Shown here in pieces: positions 62,288 to 64,000 of a DNA stretch of 64,000 bases. The notes beneath the pieces are model-generated. The model ran no database searches. It had not been told where the DNA came from and saw only the letters and a program-made list of their open reading frames with translations. Numbering within the stretch: position 1 is the stretch's first letter; each line of letters starts with the position of its first letter. The position numbers were made by a program, and so were the translations under genes. The stretch is from Salimicrobium album. GTDB taxonomy: Bacteria; Bacillota; Bacilli; Bacillales; Halobacillaceae. The DNA is taken from positions 496,001-560,000 of the forward strand of contig NZ_FNOS01000001.1 in NCBI RefSeq assembly GCF_900107115.1, read 5' to 3'.

Positions 62288-63223
62288 TTACTTACCCGGA
62301 TGATCCTGTTGATACTTTTCCATTTCCTTTGTCGTACAAAGTACCCAATGGTCCGGTCGCACTTCACGGAATTCAGGTTCCTCACTCTGATCGTGATCAC
62401 TCGGGTCGTAGTTGAATCTTCTTCTGGATCTTTCATAATCCGGATCCGGAAGAGGAATAGCTGATAACAGGGATTTCGTATACGGATGCATCGGGTTCTC
62501 ATATAAATCGTCGGCGTCTGCAAGTTCAACCATTTTTCCAAAATACATTACTCCGATACGGTCACTGATATATTTTACCATCGACAAATCGTGGGCGATG
62601 AATAAATAAGTGAGACCTTTCTCATTCTGCAGCTTCTTCAGCAGGTTCACCACCTGTGCCTGAATGGAAACATCGAGAGCTGAAATCGGCTCGTCAGCGA
62701 TAATAAAGCTCGGGTCTACCGCCAGGGCCCGTGCAATACCGAGACGCTGGCGCTGGCCCCCGCTGAATTCGTGCGGGTAGCGGTTAGCATGATCTTCATT
62801 AAGTCCTACTGTTTCAAGCAGGTTCACAACGATATCTTTACGTTCCTGATCGTTGGAAGCAAGGCCGTGAACATCGAGGCCTTCCGCTATAATATCCTCC
62901 ACCTTCATACGGGGATTCAAAGAAGCGTAAGGATCCTGAAAAATCATCTGCATTTCCCGATTGAAACGCTTCAATTCTTTTTTATCTTTCACACTGTGTA
63001 CGTCTTCTCCATTAAAAAGCACTTCCCCGTCCGTTGCGTCATAAAGGCGGATGATGGTACGGCCCGTCGTGGATTTTCCGCACCCCGACTCTCCTACAAG
63101 CCCGAAAGTTTCGCCTTTGTATATATCGAAATTAAGGCCATCCACTGCTTTGATGACGCCTTTCCTTCCTGCTTTAAAGTGCTGTTTCAGGTTGTTGATC
63201 TCAAGCAGCTTTTCTTTACTCAT
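62288..63223 (-). CDS. oppF: Oligopeptide ABC transporter ATP-binding protein OppF
   Basis: A 311-residue ATPase: [38 protein letters not shown] and [13 protein letters not shown], with the C-terminal dipeptide/oligopeptide-family tail ([15 protein letters not shown]). ATGA overlap with oppD couples the two. Last gene of an operon whose first genes lie beyond the window. Feeds peptides and possibly competence or sporulation signalling. Confidence 0.94.
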   Translation of the reverse strand: MSKEKLLEINNLKQHFKAGRKGVIKAVDGLNFDIYKGETFGLVGESGCGKSTTGRTIIRLYDATDGEVLFNGEDVHSVKDKKELKRFNREMQMIFQDPYASLNPRMKVEDIIAEGLDVHGLASNDQERKDIVVNLLETVGLNEDHANRYPHEFSGGQRQRLGIARALAVDPSFIIADEPISALDVSIQAQVVNLLKKLQNEKGLTYLFIAHDLSMVKYISDRIGVMYFGKMVELADADDLYENPMHPYTKSLLSAIPLPDPDYERSRRRFNYDPSDHDQSEEPEFREVRPDHWVLCTTKEMEKYQQDHPGK

Positions 63224-64000
63224 ACTCCATCTCCTCCCGCACTTTCCTGTGTCGTCCCTTTCATACGAGTCTGCACACTTTTAGGCGGCTGGACGGCCGG
63301 TGCATTCTCATGAAGAAGCCAGGTAGCTGCGTAGTGATCATCTGATACTTTGAACATCGGTGGTTCCTGTTCAAAATCGATTTTCATGGCGAAATCACTG
63401 CGCGGAGCGAAAGCATCTCCCTTTGGCGGGTGCATCAGATCCGGGGGAGATCCCGGGATGGCGTACAGTTCGTCGTCATTACTGTCAAGCGAAGGCATGG
63501 AGCCGAGCAGCCCCCACGTATAGGGATGTTTCGGGTTGTAGAAAATGTCATCCACTTTACCGATCTCCACTATTTTACCGGCATACATGACAGCTACTCT
63601 GTCAGCTACGTTCGCCACAACTCCTAGATCGTGAGTGATGAACACGATACCGGACTCCATTTCCTTCTGAATATCTTTCATCACTTCAAGAATCTGTGCC
63701 TGAATGGTAACGTCGAGAGCGGTCGTCGGTTCATCTGCAAGAAGAAGCTTCGGATTACACGCAAGCGCAATAGCGATCACTACACGCTGACGCATCCCTC
63801 CTGAGAACTGATGGGGATATTGTTTAAGACGCTCTTCGGCATTTGCGATTCCGACGAGTTCCAGAAGTTCCAGAGCCCTTTTTTTTGCGTCGCTTCTACT
63901 CTTCTTCTGGTGCTTGATCAAACCTTCCATGATCTGATTGCCGACTTTCATCGTCGGGTTCAGGGAAGTCATCGGATCCTGAAAAATCATCGCTATATCT
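63220..64000 (-). CDS. oppD: Oligopeptide ABC transporter ATP-binding protein OppD (5' part outside the window)
   Basis: About 260 codons reaching the window edge with no start. Visible are the Q-loop region [16 protein letters not shown], signature [37 protein letters not shown] and the C-terminal [17 protein letters not shown]. The Walker A motif is upstream. Pairs with OppF. Confidence 0.92.
   Translation of the reverse strand, partial: DIAMIFQDPMTSLNPTMKVGNQIMEGLIKHQKKSRSDAKKRALELLELVGIANAEERLKQYPHQFSGGMRQRVVIAIALACNPKLLLADEPTTALDVTIQAQILEVMKDIQKEMESGIVFITHDLGVVANVADRVAVMYAGKIVEIGKVDDIFYNPKHPYTWGLLGSMPSLDSNDDELYAIPGSPPDLMHPPKGDAFAPRSDFAMKIDFEQEPPMFKVSDDHYAATWLLHENAPAVQPPKSVQTRMKGTTQESAGGDGV

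Noticed and set aside
1-64000. CRISPR arrays, insertion sequences, integrases, toxin-antitoxin or restriction systems
   Set aside because: Looked for spaced direct repeats, terminal repeats and the characteristic protein motifs on both strands; none seen.

Overview
The window reads as the chromosome of a low-to-mid GC Gram-positive bacterium of the Bacillaceae, probably a halophilic or alkaliphilic lineage related to Halobacillus or Salimicrobium. The main evidence is gene order. From about 47 to 64 kb, genes run in an order closely resembling the yjb/opp region of Bacillus subtilis: fabI, prpE, a RluD-like synthase, nadK, relQ, yjbK, yjbI, yjbH, pepF, coiA, mecA, spx, yjbC and oppF/oppD. The yjcF-yjcG-yjcH block next to a tRNA-Val, the ydbS/ydbT pair, the qoxABCD operon, strong AAGGAGG ribosome sites and sigma-B-like promoters fit the same assignment. 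The acidic protein composition suggests salt adaptation, which is inference. No insertion sequence, prophage or CRISPR array was seen.

Layout. 1-9 kb: the end of an NlpC/P60 wall hydrolase, a LysR regulator divergent from a YeiH-type exporter, malate:quinone oxidoreductase, an old yellow enzyme, a MATE exporter, two previously unlisted very small genes in a 970-bp gap (7.0-7.5 kb), and an orphan membrane protein. 9-15 kb: a one-direction metal (probably copper) resistance block with a Cys-rich copper-storage protein, a SHOCT membrane protein, a CopB-type ATPase, a BNR-like lipoprotein and a histidine kinase/response regulator pair. 15-24 kb: a YjzC-like protein, pyruvate oxidase (ydaP type), menA, a Fur-box-controlled four-gene siderophore ABC operon and an ABC-2 exporter pair. 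24-30 kb: a large catalase with a sigma-B promoter, a cell-wall amidase that seems to start at ATT, dapA under a lysine riboswitch, and a WYL regulator. 30-38 kb: a DHA2 drug exporter, the yjcFGH block, a tRNA, and a two-gene signalling unit (CheB-CheR-PAS followed by PAS-GGDEF-HD-GYP). 38-48 kb: the aa3-type quinol oxidase operon, small membrane and hydrolase genes, a pseudouridine synthase, ydbST and fabI. 48-64 kb: mgtE and the yjb/opp block.

How the parts fit. Several genes form a stress layer with sigma-B-type promoters (katE, ydaP, the 43-residue zinc-knuckle gene, perhaps the 7.6-kb membrane protein). Spx, its adaptor YjbH, MecA and RelQ form a proteolysis and alarmone layer. Mqo and Qox feed the quinone-based respiratory chain, with MenA making the menaquinone. 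Regulation visible in the DNA includes a lysine riboswitch, a Fur box, a FapR-like box at fabI, a perfect cre box upstream of a sigma-A promoter, and palindromes between the LysR and YeiH genes.

The observations most worth a second look are the two tiny genes at 7.0-7.5 kb (one with a folded leader, one with a sigma-B promoter), the ATT start of the amidase, the tRNA with C at position 33, the 19-bp element shared by two copper-gene promoters, the 50-bp gene overlap in the siderophore operon, and the CheB/CheR plus cyclic-di-GMP gene pair.
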